A stretch of DNA of 64,000 nt from Mesorhizobium sp. PAMC28654 (GTDB taxonomy: Bacteria > Pseudomonadota > Alphaproteobacteria > Rhizobiales > Rhizobiaceae), in NCBI RefSeq assembly GCF_020616515.1, contig NZ_CP085135.1, positions 3,844,001 to 3,908,000 of the forward strand, read 5' to 3'. The notes under the pieces are model-generated. The model was not told the origin of the DNA. It saw nothing but the letters and a program-made list of their open reading frames with translations, and did no database searches. Both the position numbers and the translations under genes were made by a program. This document shows, in pieces, positions 1 to 9,872 of the stretch. Numbering within the stretch: the first letter of the stretch is position 1; each line of letters starts with the position of its first letter.

Positions 1-688
1 CCGAGATGAAGGCGGCGATGAAGCCGACGCCGATGATCGGCAGGTCTGCGGAGGTCAGCACGTTGCGGTTCTTGAACAGGTCGAAGGCGAAGGCGCCGAC
101 CATGGTCGGCATGGCGAGGAAGAAGGAGAACTCCGCCGCCGCCCGCTTGTCGACGCCCAGAAGCAACGCGCCGACAATGGTCGAACCCGAGCGCGACGTG
201 CCGGGGATCAGCGACAGGCACTGGAACAGGCCTATCTGGAGATAAAGCCTCGTCGGGAAACGCTCGACATCCCGGTAGACCGGCTTGAGATTCATGCGAT
301 CCACCACAAGCAGGACCACGCCGCCGATGATCAGCATGATGCAGATCAGCTTCGGCGATTCGAACAGCACCGTCTTGATGAAATCATGCGCCAGCGCCCC
401 CAGAAACGCCGCCGGCAGGAAGGCGATGAGGATACCAAGGACGAAATGCCGCGTCAGCCGGTCATGCGGCAGGTCGAGCAGCATCTTCCAGAGACGGCCG
501 AAATAGACGCTGAGAATGGCCAGTATGGCGCCGAGCTGGATCAGGATCTCGAAAGCCTTTCCGGTCGACTGGAAGCCGAGAAAGTGGCCCGCGAGCAGGA
601 TGTGACCCGTCGACGAGACCGGAATGAACTCGGTCAGACCCTCCAGAAGACCGAGCAACAAGGCTTCGACGATGGTCTGGCTTTCCAT
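1..688 (-). CDS. uppP: Undecaprenyl-diphosphatase, 3' end cut by window edge
   Basis: Integral membrane phosphatase that recycles undecaprenyl pyrophosphate to the monophosphate carrier for peptidoglycan and O-antigen synthesis. The minus-strand frame opens with ATG at 688 ([20 protein letters not shown]) and stays open to base 1, about 229 codons, so the C-terminus lies outside the window. Family hallmarks are visible: the N-terminal [14 protein letters not shown] box, and the second signature around [20 protein letters not shown] with the conserved Arg and Ser. Several hydrophobic segments alternate between them. The next gene diverges, so both start from the 162-base gap 689-850. Confident call. 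Confidence 0.95.
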   Translation of the reverse strand, partial: MESQTIVEALLLGLLEGLTEFIPVSSTGHILLAGHFLGFQSTGKAFEILIQLGAILAILSVYFGRLWKMLLDLPHDRLTRHFVLGILIAFLPAAFLGALAHDFIKTVLFESPKLICIMLIIGGVVLLVVDRMNLKPVYRDVERFPTRLYLQIGLFQCLSLIPGTSRSGSTIVGALLLGVDKRAAAEFSFFLAMPTMVGAFAFDLFKNRNVLTSADLPIIGVGFIAAFIS

Positions 689-850
689 GGCAACCTCGGC
701 AATCGATGGGCGGCTAATAGAACGGCTTGCTTGTCATGGCGCGGAAGTGCCCCTATAGGTCGCTGCACCCTGACAGCCCGCTAACACGAGCGGCAAAGAC
801 TTACCGGCGCATCCGGCGATTCGCCAGTGCGCTTTGACCATCACGGACCC

Positions 851-1543
851 ATGCTGACGCTTTTCCACCATCCCATGTTCGCCACTTGTCGCTTCGTCCG
901 CCTTGCGTTCGGCGAGTACGGCGAGGAATTGGCCCTGATCGAGGAAAAGCCGTGGACGCGGCGCAAGGAGTTCCTGGCGCTGAACCCGGCCGGTACGCTG
1001 CCGATCCTGCTCGCCGAAGGCGACGTGCCGATCGTCGGCGCCATGGTGATCGCCGAATATCTCGACGAGACGCGCGGTGTCTTGAAGCGCGACAAGCGGC
1101 TGTTTGCCGAGGATCCTATGCAGCGCGCCGAAATCCGCCGGCTGACCGACTGGTATCTCACCAAGGCTGAAGGCGAGGTGACCCGGCATCTGGTGCGCGA
1201 ACGCGTGCTGAAGCCGGTCATGCCGGAAACGGCGGGCGGCGGCTCGCCCGATTCAGGCGCGATCCGTGCGGCGCGCGCCAATATCCGCCAGCACATGAAA
1301 TACACCAACTGGCTGGCCGGCACCCGCCACTGGCTGGCCGGCAGCAGGGTCACCTATGCCGACCTCGCGGCGGCGGCGACGCTGTCGGTGCTGGATTACC
1401 TGGGCGAGATCGACTGGCGCGAACATGCCGCGGCGCGCGAATGGTACACGCGGGTGAAGTCTCGGCCCTCCTTCCGGCCGCTCCTGACCGACCGCGTGCG
1501 CGGCCTGTCGCCGGTGTCGCATTATGCGGACCTCGACTTCTGA
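851..1543 (+). CDS. Glutathione S-transferase family protein
   Basis: A 230-residue cytosolic protein with the two-domain GST layout. The N-terminal thioredoxin-like half begins [17 protein letters not shown] and carries the cis-proline segment [10 protein letters not shown] followed by the glutathione-contacting 'E'-containing stretch near IAEYLDE. The C-terminal half is helical, with the usual W and D residues ([20 protein letters not shown]). An in-frame GTG at 827 exists, but ATG 851 puts the first beta strand at the N-terminus as in relatives. The active residue near the N-terminus is Ser/Cys-like (F-A-T-C-R-F) rather than the classic Tyr. The substrate cannot be told. The gene overlaps queG by 20 bases, so the two are probably co-transcribed. 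Confidence 0.85.
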   Translation: MLTLFHHPMFATCRFVRLAFGEYGEELALIEEKPWTRRKEFLALNPAGTLPILLAEGDVPIVGAMVIAEYLDETRGVLKRDKRLFAEDPMQRAEIRRLTDWYLTKAEGEVTRHLVRERVLKPVMPETAGGGSPDSGAIRAARANIRQHMKYTNWLAGTRHWLAGSRVTYADLAAAATLSVLDYLGEIDWREHAAAREWYTRVKSRPSFRPLLTDRVRGLSPVSHYADLDF

Positions 1544-2690
1544 CGCGTCAAAACTGCGCGCGCTGATCGACGCGGAGGCGCAGCGCGCCGGCTTCGATGC
1601 CATCGCCGTCACCACCCCGGATGCGATCCCGCTGGCGCCGGCCAGGCTCGCCGAATTCGTCGCCGACGGCTTTCACGGCTCGATGCAGTGGATCGCCGAG
1701 ACGCTGGAGCGGCGCAGCGAACCGACGGCACTGTGGCCGCGGGTGCGCTCCATCATCGTGCTGGCGATGAATTACGGCCCCGACCACGATCCGCGATCAA
1801 TCCTGGCCAAACGCGACCGTGGCGCGATCTCCGTCTATGCGCGCAACCGCGACTATCACGACGTCATGAAGGGCCGGCTGAAGGAGATCGCCGGCAAGAT
1901 CGTGGCGCGAGCCGGTGGCGACGTGCAGGTTTTCGTCGACACCGCGCCGGTGATGGAAAAACCGCTGGCGGAAGCGGCCGGACTTGGCTGGCAGGGCAAG
2001 CACACCAATCTGGTCAGCCGGGAACACGGCTCCTGGCTGTTCCTCGGCACCATCTTCACCACAGCCGAACTCGTCCCCGACCGGGCGGAGATCGACCACT
2101 GCGGCTCCTGCCGCGCCTGTCTCGACGCCTGTCCGACCAATGCCTTTCCCGCGCCCTACCGGCTCGACGCGCGGCGCTGCATCTCCTACCTCACCATCGA
2201 GAACAAGGGGCCGATCCCGCATGAATTCCGCGAAAGGATCGGCAACCGCATCTATGGCTGCGACGACTGCCTCGCCGCATGCCCGTGGAACAAGTTTGCC
2301 CAGGCGGCCTCCGAGGCCAAGCTTGCCGCACGCGACGATCTGCGCGAGCCGGCGTTGGCCGATCTGCTCCACCTCGACGACGCCGCCTTCCGCGCCTTCT
2401 TCTCCGGTTCGCCGATAAAACGCATCGGCCGCGACCGCTTTATCCGCAACGTGCTGATCGCCGCCGGAAATTCCGGCGATGCCTCGCTGGGCGGCATTGT
2501 GCACGCGCTGCTCGACGATGCCTCGCCGCTGGTGCGGGGCGCGGCAATATGGGCGCTGACGCGGCTTGTGCCCAACACCGAATACTCCGAACGTGCCGCC
2601 GCCGGCCTGAAGACCGAGAGCGACGAGGCCGTGCGCGACGAATGGCGGTTGGCGCTGTCAAAGCCAAATCCAATCGGGACGCATGCATGA
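1524..2690 (+). CDS. queG: Epoxyqueuosine reductase QueG
   Basis: Catalyses the last step of queuosine tRNA modification, reducing epoxyqueuosine to queuosine in the tRNA wobble position, with cobalamin and two [4Fe-4S] clusters. The 388-aa product is of normal length. Two ferredoxin-type cysteine sets are visible: [16 protein letters not shown] near residue 190 and [14 protein letters not shown] near residue 247. The upstream DUF1730 region contains the [12 protein letters not shown] and GWQGKHTNL motifs. A HEAT-like C-terminal segment follows. The start overlaps the GST gene, and the stop overlaps the next gene start (ATGA), suggesting one operon. Confident. Confidence 0.96.
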   Translation: MRTSTSDASKLRALIDAEAQRAGFDAIAVTTPDAIPLAPARLAEFVADGFHGSMQWIAETLERRSEPTALWPRVRSIIVLAMNYGPDHDPRSILAKRDRGAISVYARNRDYHDVMKGRLKEIAGKIVARAGGDVQVFVDTAPVMEKPLAEAAGLGWQGKHTNLVSREHGSWLFLGTIFTTAELVPDRAEIDHCGSCRACLDACPTNAFPAPYRLDARRCISYLTIENKGPIPHEFRERIGNRIYGCDDCLAACPWNKFAQAASEAKLAARDDLREPALADLLHLDDAAFRAFFSGSPIKRIGRDRFIRNVLIAAGNSGDASLGGIVHALLDDASPLVRGAAIWALTRLVPNTEYSERAAAGLKTESDEAVRDEWRLALSKPNPIGTHA

Positions 2691-3589
2691 CCAGGAAGCA
2701 GATCTTCATTTTCGGCGCCGGCTATTCGGGTAGGGCTTTTGCCCGCGCCAACTCCGAAGCCGCCACGATCTTTGGGACAACGCGGTCACCGGAAAAATTC
2801 GAGGCGCTGCGCCAAGCTGGCATCGTACCCCTCGCGTTCGACGGCACGCTGACACCGGAGATCGGCGCGGCGTTGCGGAAAACGACCCATCTGGTGATCT
2901 CGGTCGCACCGGAGGACGCTGGCGATCCGGTGCTGAATGCGATCCGCGCGACAATCATCGCGGACATGCCGGCGCTGGAATGGATTGGCTATCTCTCGAC
3001 CGTGGGCGTCTATGGCGATCATGGCGGTGGCTGGGTCGATGAAGCGGCCGAGTGCCGGCCGGTGTCAAAACGCTCGATGATGCGGGTGGCAGCCGAACAG
3101 GAATGGCTGAGACTGGGTGAGGATATCGATCGGCCGGCGACCGTCCTGCGCCTTTCCGGCATCTACGGGCCAGGCCGCAACGCCCTCGTCAACCTGGAAA
3201 ACGGCACCGCAAGGCGGCTGGTCAAACCGGACCAGGTGTTCAACCGCATCCATTGCGACGACATCGCCGGCGCGCTCTGGTATCTCGCCGACGGCAATCG
3301 TGGCGGCATCTTCAACGTCACCGACGATCTGCCGGCGCCGCCGCAGGATGTCGTCGCCTATGCCGCGTCGCTGATGGGTGTCGCACCGCCGCCCGAAATT
3401 CCCTTCGATGGCGCTGAGCTTTCGCCCATGGCGCGCTCCTTCTATGGCGAGAACAAGCGTGTCGCCAATGCCGCCATCAAGGCGGCGGGATACAGTTTCC
3501 GCTTTCGCGATTACCGCACCGCCTTCGACTATATGTGGAAGAGCGGCGACTGGCGCGACGGCGAGGCGCGCAGCCCGATGAAGCGCTAG
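2687..3589 (+). CDS. NAD(P)-dependent SDR/epimerase-like protein
   Basis: A 300-aa extended short-chain dehydrogenase-like protein. The N-terminus [19 protein letters not shown] holds the Rossmann GxGxxG-like nucleotide loop. [24 protein letters not shown] and [11 protein letters not shown] match the atypical SDR (YeeZ-like) pattern, with the usual catalytic Tyr replaced around the VGVYG motif. The ATG at 2687 overlaps the queG stop by four bases. The frame stays open upstream without a better start, and translational coupling supports this one. The substrate is unknown. Overlap with a hairpin at the stop codon suggests that transcription ends just downstream. Confidence 0.85.
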   Translation: MTRKQIFIFGAGYSGRAFARANSEAATIFGTTRSPEKFEALRQAGIVPLAFDGTLTPEIGAALRKTTHLVISVAPEDAGDPVLNAIRATIIADMPALEWIGYLSTVGVYGDHGGGWVDEAAECRPVSKRSMMRVAAEQEWLRLGEDIDRPATVLRLSGIYGPGRNALVNLENGTARRLVKPDQVFNRIHCDDIAGALWYLADGNRGGIFNVTDDLPAPPQDVVAYAASLMGVAPPPEIPFDGAELSPMARSFYGENKRVANAAIKAAGYSFRFRDYRTAFDYMWKSGDWRDGEARSPMKR

Positions 3590-3628
3590 ATCAGGATGAC
3601 GATCGGTTGAATCGTGATCCTGATCTAG
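3586..3628 (+). terminator. Hairpin over the SDR stop codon, likely terminator
   Basis: An 18-bp stem with one mismatch (arms CTAGATCAGGATGACGAT and ATCGTGATCCTGATCTAG) includes the TAG stop of the preceding gene. It is followed by a T-rich run, ctctttgttttt. The geometry fits a factor-independent terminator for the GST-queG-SDR operon. Confidence 0.6.
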
Positions 3629-3634
3629 CTCTTT

Positions 3635-3676
3635 GTTTTTCCGAAAACCGGTTCCCACTTTTCGGGATCATGCTCT
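3635..3676. repeat. Rhizobial intergenic palindromic repeat (copy 1)
   Basis: Contains the core CGAAAACCGGTTCCCACTTT followed by TCGGGATCATGCTC. Shorter variants of the same core (CGAAAACCG...ACTTTTC) recur at about 4915, 8871 and 9630 in this window, each in an intergenic gap. Confidence 0.55.
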
Positions 3677-3744
3677 GGCGATCGAAGCGTCCCGCGTTGC
3701 GTGCTATGATTCGGTCCTGGGATTGCGGTGGGGGTTCCGTTTAG

Positions 3745-4842
3745 ATGAAGACAGCGTTGCGGCCATCTCTTTGCAAAACGTCCTTGCTGGCCGCCGTGCT
3801 CGGTCTGCTCGCCCTGGTGGTACAACCGGCTGCGGCCGAGGAGCGGGCGAAGGACCTGTTCGGCGCCGAGAAACTGCCGACGGCGACGGCCCCACAATCC
3901 TTTGGGTTCTATTCCAAGGGCTGCTTTGCCGGCGGCGTCGCCATTCCCATGGACGGGCCGACCTGGGAGGTGATGCGGCCGTCGCGCAATCGCCGCTGGG
4001 GTCATCCGGCGATGATCGCGCTGGTCGAGAAACTGTCTGTTGACGCCGTGGCCGACGGCTGGCCCGGCCTGCTGATCGGTGACATCGCGCAGCCGCGCGG
4101 CGGCCCGATGATGACCGGCCACGCCTCGCACCAGATCGGCCTTGATGCCGACATCTGGCTGACGCCGATGCCCAGTCGCCCGCTGTCGATGGCACAGCGC
4201 GAAAGCATGAGCGCCACCTTGATGGTCAACGAGAAGACGCATCTGGTGAAGGACGCGCTGTGGACGCCTGCGCATACAAGGCTGCTGAAGCGGGCAGCGA
4301 GCTATCCTGAGGTCGAACGCATCCTGGTCAATCCGGGGATCAAGAAGAAGTTGTGCGACACCGTCAAGGGCGACCGCGGCTGGCTGCGCAAGATCCGTCC
4401 GTTCTGGGGCCACGACTATCATTTCCACATGCGCATCGGCTGCCAGCCGGGCTCGCCCAACTGCAAGGGGCAGGAAGCTACCCCGGCGGATGATGGTTGC
4501 GGCAAGCCGCTGGCATGGTGGTTCACCGAGGAGCCGTGGCGGCCCAACAAGAACCCGGATGCGCCCAAGGCGCGCGATCTGATGACGATGGCGAACCTGC
4601 CCAGGGAATGCCAAGCCGTGCTCGACGCACCTGGCCCGGCTTCCGCCGAAGCCGCCACCTACCATGGTGGCGGCGTGCCGGCGGCAACCACAGCGCGAGC
4701 CCGAAGCGCCCGCCGCCACGGCCGATGGCGCAGCCGGTTTGCCTGCCTCGGCCAGTGCTTTCACGGCAACCCCGGAGAGCGGCGCGCCGGTGCCGCTGCC
4801 ACGGCCGGGAAACTGATACCTTTGTCATTTACCGGCTGTTGA
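3745..4842 (+). CDS. mepA: Penicillin-insensitive murein endopeptidase MepA, tail frameshifted
   Basis: Periplasmic metallo-endopeptidase that cleaves D-Ala-meso-DAP cross-links in peptidoglycan. A signal peptide (MKTALRPSLCKTSLLAAVLGLLALVVQPAAAEE) is followed by the M74 core. Zinc-ligand motifs are visible: MTGHASHQIGLDADIWL (H and D ligands) and WGHDYHFHMRIGC (H ligand), with paired cysteines. Length to the stop at 4842 is 365 aa. After about residue 312 the sequence turns abnormally Arg-rich. The +1 frame from about 4690 instead gives an Ala/Pro-rich tail ending VPLPRPGN with a stop at 4814-4816, as expected of a natural linker. A small indel near 4680-4695 is therefore likely. The catalytic domain is unaffected. 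Confidence 0.9.
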   Translation: MKTALRPSLCKTSLLAAVLGLLALVVQPAAAEERAKDLFGAEKLPTATAPQSFGFYSKGCFAGGVAIPMDGPTWEVMRPSRNRRWGHPAMIALVEKLSVDAVADGWPGLLIGDIAQPRGGPMMTGHASHQIGLDADIWLTPMPSRPLSMAQRESMSATLMVNEKTHLVKDALWTPAHTRLLKRAASYPEVERILVNPGIKKKLCDTVKGDRGWLRKIRPFWGHDYHFHMRIGCQPGSPNCKGQEATPADDGCGKPLAWWFTEEPWRPNKNPDAPKARDLMTMANLPRECQAVLDAPGPASAEAATYHGGGVPAATTARARSARRHGRWRSRFACLGQCFHGNPGERRAGAAATAGKLIPLSFTGC

Positions 4843-4909
4843 ATCGGTTTAGCCCGCCGTTTTTATGAAATTGTGGCTGTTTGGCCGCAGAACATGTCTC
4901 TGTGCGCCG

Positions 4910-4948
4910 CTGCTTTCGAAAACCGATTTCCCTTTTCAAACTCATGCG
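4910..4948. repeat. Rhizobial intergenic repeat (copy 2, degenerate)
   Basis: Core TTTCGAAAACCGATTTCCCT followed by TTTCAAACTCATGCGCTAG is a degraded version of the 3635-3676 element. It lies in the 163-base gap between mepA and glk, in which no other feature is evident. Confidence 0.45.
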
Positions 4949-5005
4949 CTAGTCAACGGATGAACGGCGATATGCCGTCAGGGGCGCCGGGGGACGGACG
5001 AGAGC

Positions 5006-6052
5006 ATGCCAAGCACAGGTGACAACGACGCTTTGTTGCGGTTTCCGATCCTGATCGGTGATATCGGCGGCACCAATGCGCGCTTCTCGATCGTTGTTGA
5101 CGCGAATTCCGAGGCGGGCGAGCCGACCATCGTCCAGACGGCCAATTTCAACACCATTGACGAAGCCATCCAGGCGGCGGTGCTCGACCGCTCGTCGATC
5201 CGCCCGAATTCGGCGGTGCTGGCCGTGGCCGGGCCTGTCGACAGCGACGAGATCCAGCTCACCAACTGCCCGTGGGTGGTGAAGCCAAGACAGATGTTCG
5301 CCAATCTGGGCCTGAGCGACATCGTGGTGCTCAATGATTTCGAGGCGCAGGCACTGGCGGTCGTGGCACTAGGCGAAGAGCATATGGAAAAGATCGGCGG
5401 CGGCACGCCGGAGCCCAATGCCGGACGCGTGGTGCTTGGCCCCGGAACCGGGCTCGGCGTCGCCGGACTGATCTATGCGCTAAATCACTGGATACCTGTG
5501 CCCGGCGAAGGCGGCCATATGGATATCGGCCCGCGCTCGGCCCGGGATTTCGAGGTTTTTCCACATATCGAGAAGCTCGACGGCCGCATTTCGGGCGAGC
5601 AGATCCTGTGCGGGCGCGGCCTGGTCAATGCCTACCGGGCAGTCGCCAAGACCGACGGCAAGCCATCGCCCTTCACCACCCCGGCTGAAATCACCGCCGC
5701 GGCATTGGCAAAGACCGATCCGGTCGCCGAGGAAGCACTGTCGATGTTCGTCACCTGCCTCGGGCGCACCGCCGGCGACCTGGCGCTGGTGTTCATGAGC
5801 CGTGGCGGCGTGTTCCTCACCGGCGGCATCGCGCAGAAGATCGTGCCGGCGCTGAAGGAAGGCAATTTCCGCGCTGCCTTCGAGGACAAGGCGCCACACA
5901 GCGAGCTGATGCGGACCATGCCGGTCTACGTGATCACGCATCCGCTGGCGGCCCTTTCTGGGCTCACCGCCTATGCCAGGAACCCTACTTTGTTCGGCGT
6001 CCAGACGTCGGGGCGGCGCTGGCGCGACGAAGTTAGTCACCCCAAGGCATAG
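5006..6052 (+). CDS. glk: Glucokinase
   Basis: Phosphorylates glucose with ATP to glucose-6-phosphate in the cytoplasm. The 348-aa protein belongs to the Glk (non-ROK) family. The phosphate-1 loop [12 protein letters not shown] appears near residue 15. The [17 protein letters not shown] region follows, then VLNDFEAQA with the catalytic Asp. Next come [14 protein letters not shown] (adenosine/phosphate-2) and [12 protein letters not shown]. The helical C-terminal lobe contains [13 protein letters not shown]. The ATG at 5006 follows a short purine-rich tract (gacggacgagagc). It stands alone before the ABC transporter. Confident. Confidence 0.95.
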   Translation: MPSTGDNDALLRFPILIGDIGGTNARFSIVVDANSEAGEPTIVQTANFNTIDEAIQAAVLDRSSIRPNSAVLAVAGPVDSDEIQLTNCPWVVKPRQMFANLGLSDIVVLNDFEAQALAVVALGEEHMEKIGGGTPEPNAGRVVLGPGTGLGVAGLIYALNHWIPVPGEGGHMDIGPRSARDFEVFPHIEKLDGRISGEQILCGRGLVNAYRAVAKTDGKPSPFTTPAEITAAALAKTDPVAEEALSMFVTCLGRTAGDLALVFMSRGGVFLTGGIAQKIVPALKEGNFRAAFEDKAPHSELMRTMPVYVITHPLAALSGLTAYARNPTLFGVQTSGRRWRDEVSHPKA

Positions 6053-6089
6053 GCAAGCCGGCCCCATGGCGCTAAGAGGGTAGCCCAAA

Positions 6090-7994
6090 TTGCAACCTGG
6101 CCGCGGGAAGCGGAAACCGACGAAGCGCCCTGATTTGACTCTTCAAACCCCAAACAAGCAGAAAGTCCGGCCCGGCGAGGTCACGGCGGTGCTCCGCCGC
6201 ATCCTCACTGAAAATGGTGATGAATATCGCTGGTCGTATGTCGTCGCCATCGCTTGCCTGCTGATCGTTTCGGGCACGACCGCCTTCACGGCCTGGATCA
6301 TGGCCCCGATGGTCAACCAGATATTCTACGAACGGCATGGCGGCGCGATCGTGTGGATATGCGCCGGCTTCATGGGAGCTTTCACGCTGCGCGGCTTCGC
6401 CGGTTACGGCCAGGCCGTGGCGCTTGCCAAGATCGGCAACAATCTGGTGGCGCGCTACCAGAAGCGCATCTTCGATCATCTGATGAAGCTCGGGGTCGGC
6501 TTCTTCAACGACACCCGTTCGGGCCGGTTGGCGGCGCAGGTCAACGAGAACGTCGGCGGCATTCGCGACCTGTTGTCATTGACCCTGACATCGATCACCC
6601 GCGATGCGGTAACGCTGGTCGGCCTTCTCGGCGTCATGATCTACCAGGACCCGGTGTTGTCGCTCAGCTCGCTGCTGATCGGACCGCCGCTGATCTGGGC
6701 CGTGGTGTACATCACCCGCCGACTGCGTCGCATCAACCGCGAATCCGTGCTGATCAATTCCCGACTGACCGGAGCTATCCAGGAAGCCACTCAAGGCATC
6801 GCCATCGTCAAGGCCTTCACCATGGAGGAGGCGCTCGCGCGTCAAATCGGCGCCATGGCCGAGACGGCGGAGCAGCGGAACAACAAGATAGCGCGCGTCT
6901 CGGAGAGGCTGGGGCCGATTTCCGATATACTGGCCGGTTTCGCCGTTACCTCCGTCATCGCCTATTCCGGCTACCGTGCCCTGGTTCTCGGGCAGCCACC
7001 GGGTGCGGTCTTCTCGTTCATCACCGCGCTGATCATGGCCTATGACCCGGCGAGACGCCTGGCGCGCATGCAGGTCGGCATGGAGCGGGCGCTGGTCAAT
7101 GCCCGCATGATCTACGAGCTTCTCGATCTCGAGCCGAAGCAGGGTGACGCGCCAGGTGCCACCGAGGCGCACTTCACCACCGGCGAAGTGCGGTTCAACA
7201 ACGTGTCTTTCCGCTATGTCGAGGACATGCCGGTCCTGCAGGATCTGAGTTTCGTCGCCGCCGCCGGCAAGATGACCGCCATCGTCGGCGCATCCGGCGC
7301 CGGCAAGACGACGCTGGTGGCGCTGCTGCAGCGCTTCTACGACGTCGAGGCCGGCACGATCGAGATCGACGGCCAGGACATTTCCAAGGTCACCAAACAT
7401 TCGTTGCGCGGCTCAATCGCCTATGTGTCGCAGGCGCCGTACCTGTTCGAGGGTACCATCCGTGACAACATCCGCTACGGCAGGCCTTCGGCGACCGACA
7501 GCGAGATCGAGCAGGCCGCGAAGCTGGCTGCGGCTGACGAGTTCATTCGCCAACAGCCGCAAGGCTATGACACGCCGGTTGGCGAGAACGGTGTGACGCT
7601 CTCGGGTGGCCAGCGCCAGCGTGTTTCGATCGCCCGCGCCATCGTGCGGCAGGCGCCGATCCTTCTGCTCGACGAAGCGACATCGGCGCTCGACAACGAG
7701 GCCGAGGCCCGTGTCCAGCAGGCGCTCACGGAGGTCATGGAGGGGCGCACCACCATCGTCATCGCGCACCGGCTGTCGACGGTGGTCAACGCCGACCACA
7801 TTATCGTCATGGAACAGGGCCGGCTGGTCGAAGAAGGCACCCATGCCTCGCTGATGGCTGATCCGCACAGCGTCTATGCCCGTTTCCACCGGATACAGGG
7901 CAACAAGGGGCTGGGGCTTGTCGATGACACCCAGGCGATCCAGACTTCGGCGCCGGACATACGGGCCAGGAAAACCGTCGGGGGAAACACATGA
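6090..7994 (+). CDS. ABC exporter, fused permease/ATPase, MsbA-like
   Basis: A 634-aa half-transporter of the lipid A/multidrug exporter type in the inner membrane. Residues about 45-330 form the six-helix transmembrane domain. The ATPase follows, with Walker [10 protein letters not shown] near residue 400, Q-loop [10 protein letters not shown], signature [14 protein letters not shown], Walker [13 protein letters not shown] and H-loop IAHRLST. The best available start is TTG 6090. No ATG precedes the first membrane helix in frame, so the start is less certain than the gene. It overlaps dapB by four bases (ATGA). The substrate cannot be read from sequence. Confidence 0.88.
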   Translation: MQPGRGKRKPTKRPDLTLQTPNKQKVRPGEVTAVLRRILTENGDEYRWSYVVAIACLLIVSGTTAFTAWIMAPMVNQIFYERHGGAIVWICAGFMGAFTLRGFAGYGQAVALAKIGNNLVARYQKRIFDHLMKLGVGFFNDTRSGRLAAQVNENVGGIRDLLSLTLTSITRDAVTLVGLLGVMIYQDPVLSLSSLLIGPPLIWAVVYITRRLRRINRESVLINSRLTGAIQEATQGIAIVKAFTMEEALARQIGAMAETAEQRNNKIARVSERLGPISDILAGFAVTSVIAYSGYRALVLGQPPGAVFSFITALIMAYDPARRLARMQVGMERALVNARMIYELLDLEPKQGDAPGATEAHFTTGEVRFNNVSFRYVEDMPVLQDLSFVAAAGKMTAIVGASGAGKTTLVALLQRFYDVEAGTIEIDGQDISKVTKHSLRGSIAYVSQAPYLFEGTIRDNIRYGRPSATDSEIEQAAKLAAADEFIRQQPQGYDTPVGENGVTLSGGQRQRVSIARAIVRQAPILLLDEATSALDNEAEARVQQALTEVMEGRTTIVIAHRLSTVVNADHIIVMEQGRLVEEGTHASLMADPHSVYARFHRIQGNKGLGLVDDTQAIQTSAPDIRARKTVGGNT

Positions 7995-8833
7995 GCGGCA
8001 CACATGGTAGCGACACACCCGGTAGCGACATGGGCCTGGTGGTCGTGGGTGCTGCCGGCCGCATGGGACAGGCGCTGATACGGGCCATTCACACCATCCC
8101 CGGCGCGCGCGTTGCCGCGGCCATCGAGCGGGCCGACTCACCGCATCTTGGCAAGGATGCCGGCGAGCTGGCGGGCATCGGCATCATCAACGTGCCGATA
8201 TCAGACGATCCGCTGCCAGCCTTCGCCAAGGCCGATGGCGTGCTCGACTTCACGACACCGGCCTCGACCGTCGAATTCGCCGGCTACGCGGCACAGGCGC
8301 GCATCGCCCATGTCATCGGCACAACCGGCTGCTCGGCGGACGACAATTCCAGAATCGCGGCGGCGGCGCGCCACGCGACCATCGTCAAATCGGGCAATAT
8401 GAGCCTCGGCGTCAATCTGCTGGCGGTGCTGGTGGAGCAGGCCGCGCGTGCGCTCGATGCGGATGATTTTGACATCGAGATTCTGGAAATGCACCATCGC
8501 CACAAGGTCGACGCGCCCTCGGGCACGGCGCTGCTGCTCGGCGAAGCAGCCGCGGCCGGGCGCGGCATTGATCTCGATGGCAACAGCGTGCGGTCGCGCG
8601 ACGGCCACACCGGCGTGCGCAAGACCGGCTCGATAGGCTTTGCCGCGCTGCGCGGCGGGTCGGTGGTCGGCGATCATTCGGTGGTGCTGGCCGGCACCGG
8701 CGAGCGCATCACGCTTGCCCACCATGCCGAAGACCGCGCCATCTTCGCACGCGGCGCCGTCAAGGCTGCGCTCTGGGCGCGCAGTCGGAAGCCGGGACTG
8801 TATTCCATGCGGGACGTGCTCGGCCTCGGCTGA
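7991..8833 (+). CDS. dapB: 4-hydroxy-tetrahydrodipicolinate reductase
   Basis: Second dedicated step of lysine and diaminopimelate synthesis: NAD(P)H-dependent reduction of hydroxy-tetrahydrodipicolinate. The 280-aa length is normal. The dinucleotide loop [12 protein letters not shown] lies near residue 18. The catalytic signature [17 protein letters not shown] near residue 163 contains the catalytic His pair and Lys. The C-terminal [16 protein letters not shown] is typical. The ATG is translationally coupled to the ABC exporter stop, an unusual partner for a biosynthetic gene but seemingly a stable operon. Confident. Confidence 0.96.
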   Translation: MSGTHGSDTPGSDMGLVVVGAAGRMGQALIRAIHTIPGARVAAAIERADSPHLGKDAGELAGIGIINVPISDDPLPAFAKADGVLDFTTPASTVEFAGYAAQARIAHVIGTTGCSADDNSRIAAAARHATIVKSGNMSLGVNLLAVLVEQAARALDADDFDIEILEMHHRHKVDAPSGTALLLGEAAAAGRGIDLDGNSVRSRDGHTGVRKTGSIGFAALRGGSVVGDHSVVLAGTGERITLAHHAEDRAIFARGAVKAALWARSRKPGLYSMRDVLGLG

Positions 8834-8857
8834 GCGGACCAAAAACACCTTGTTTTA

Positions 8858-8906
8858 ACGCAATTCCGGACGAAAACCGTTTCACACTTTTCCTGGAATT
8901 GCTCTC
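8858..8906. repeat. Rhizobial intergenic repeat (copy 3) with hairpin
   Basis: The core CGAAAACCGTTTCACACTTT is enclosed by arms CAATTCC (8861) and GGAATTG (about 8895-8901). It lies between dapB and gpmA and ends just before the gpmA ribosome-binding site (cgaaggagc), so it could influence gpmA translation. Confidence 0.5.
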
Positions 8907-8918
8907 GAAGGAGCAAAC

Positions 8919-9539
8919 ATGTCGAGAACTCTCGTGCTCGTGCGCCATGGCCAGAGCGAATGGAACCTGAAGAACCTGTTCACTGGCTGGCGCGATGTCG
9001 ACCTGACCGAGCAGGGCCACGCCGAAGCCAAGGCCGCCGGGCAGAAGCTCAAGGCACGTGGCCTGAAATTCGACATCGCCTTCACCTCGGTGCTCTCGCG
9101 GGCGCAGAAGACCTGCCAGCACATTCTCGACGCGGTGGGCCAGAGCGATCTGAAAACCATCCGCGACCAGGCGCTGAACGAGCGTGACTATGGCGATCTC
9201 TCCGGCCTCAACAAGGATGACGCCCGCCAGAAATGGGGCGAGGAGCAGGTGCATGTCTGGCGCCGTTCCTATGACGTGCCGCCGCCTGGCGGCGAAAGCC
9301 TGAAGGACACCGGCGCACGCGTCTGGCCCTATTATCTGCACGATCTGCAGCCACATGTGCTGCGCGGCGGCACGGTGCTTGTGGCGGCCCACGGCAACTC
9401 GCTGCGCGCGCTGATCATGGCGCTGGACGGCAAGTCCGGCGAAGAGATCGTCAAGCTGGAACTCGGCACCGGCGTGCCCGTCATCTACACGCTGAACGCC
9501 GATTCGACCGTGGCCTCGAAGGAAGTGCTGGACAGCTGA
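8919..9539 (+). CDS. gpmA: 2,3-bisphosphoglycerate-dependent phosphoglycerate mutase
   Basis: Interconverts 3- and 2-phosphoglycerate in glycolysis and gluconeogenesis. The 206-aa form is the short alphaproteobacterial type (the E. coli enzyme is about 250 aa). The histidine-phosphatase motif [18 protein letters not shown] at the N-terminus carries the phosphorylated His. [14 protein letters not shown] and [14 protein letters not shown] (second His) are also present. The ribosome-binding site AAGGAG sits eight bases before the ATG. The gene is followed by a repeat/hairpin region and then tRNA-Leu. Confidence 0.96.
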   Translation: MSRTLVLVRHGQSEWNLKNLFTGWRDVDLTEQGHAEAKAAGQKLKARGLKFDIAFTSVLSRAQKTCQHILDAVGQSDLKTIRDQALNERDYGDLSGLNKDDARQKWGEEQVHVWRRSYDVPPPGGESLKDTGARVWPYYLHDLQPHVLRGGTVLVAAHGNSLRALIMALDGKSGEEIVKLELGTGVPVIYTLNADSTVASKEVLDS

Positions 9540-9557
9540 GCCGGCAAGCGAGCAACG

Positions 9558-9662
9558 CTTAAAGCGCGCATAAATGCCGGATTTGCGCGGCGTGCTTTAA
9601 ATCTTTGATTTTGCGGATGTCGTTATCCCAAAACCGCTCCGCACTTTTGGGCGACATGCTTC
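9558..9662. repeat. Rhizobial intergenic repeat (copy 4), two hairpins
   Basis: First hairpin 9561-9598 has arms AAAGC and GCTTT around GCGCATAAAT/ATTTGCGC. The second, 9618-9657, has arms ATGTCG plus CCCAAAA against TTTTGGG plus CGACAT. The first could terminate gpmA. The second resembles the CGAAAACCG family core. Confidence 0.5.
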
Positions 9663-9712
9663 AAAAAGCGCGTTGACACACATCGTTTGCCCGCTTACAT
9701 GAGCCCGCACCA

Positions 9713-9797
9713 GCCCAGATGGCGGAATTGGTAGACGCGCACGGTTCAGGTCCGTGTTCCGCAAGGAGTGGAGGTTCGAGTCCTCTTCTGGGCACCA
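9713..9797 (+). tRNA. tRNA-Leu, anticodon CAG
   Basis: An 85-nt class II tRNA. The acceptor stem GCCCAGA pairs with TCTGGGC. The D arm starts TGGCGGAATTGGTAGACGCG. The anticodon stem CACGG/CCGTG frames the loop with CAG at 9747-9749. A short variable arm (TTCCGCAAGGA) and T arm GGTTCGAGTCC follow, and the CCA is encoded at 9795-9797. Its last 17 bases double as the left attachment site of a genomic island. Confidence 0.96.
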
Positions 9798-9798
9798 A
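9781..9798 (+). repeat. attL: left 18-bp direct repeat of the tRNA-Leu island
   Basis: TCCTCTTCTGGGCACCAA, the 3' end of tRNA-Leu plus one base, is repeated exactly at 26392-26409. The integrase start lies 75 bases downstream, the usual arrangement for tRNA-targeting islands. Confidence 0.92.
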
Positions 9799-9872
9799 TC
9801 CCTTTGTAAGCTCTTGATTTCCCGGAAACCCTAGGTTTCCGGGTCATCGACTGCTACACAAAGGTGATGTAC

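Noticed and set aside
2279..2686. Long upstream extension of the SDR reading frame (to 436 aa)
   Set aside because: The extension overlaps queG in another frame and has an Arg-rich shadow composition. ATG 2687 is coupled to the queG stop.
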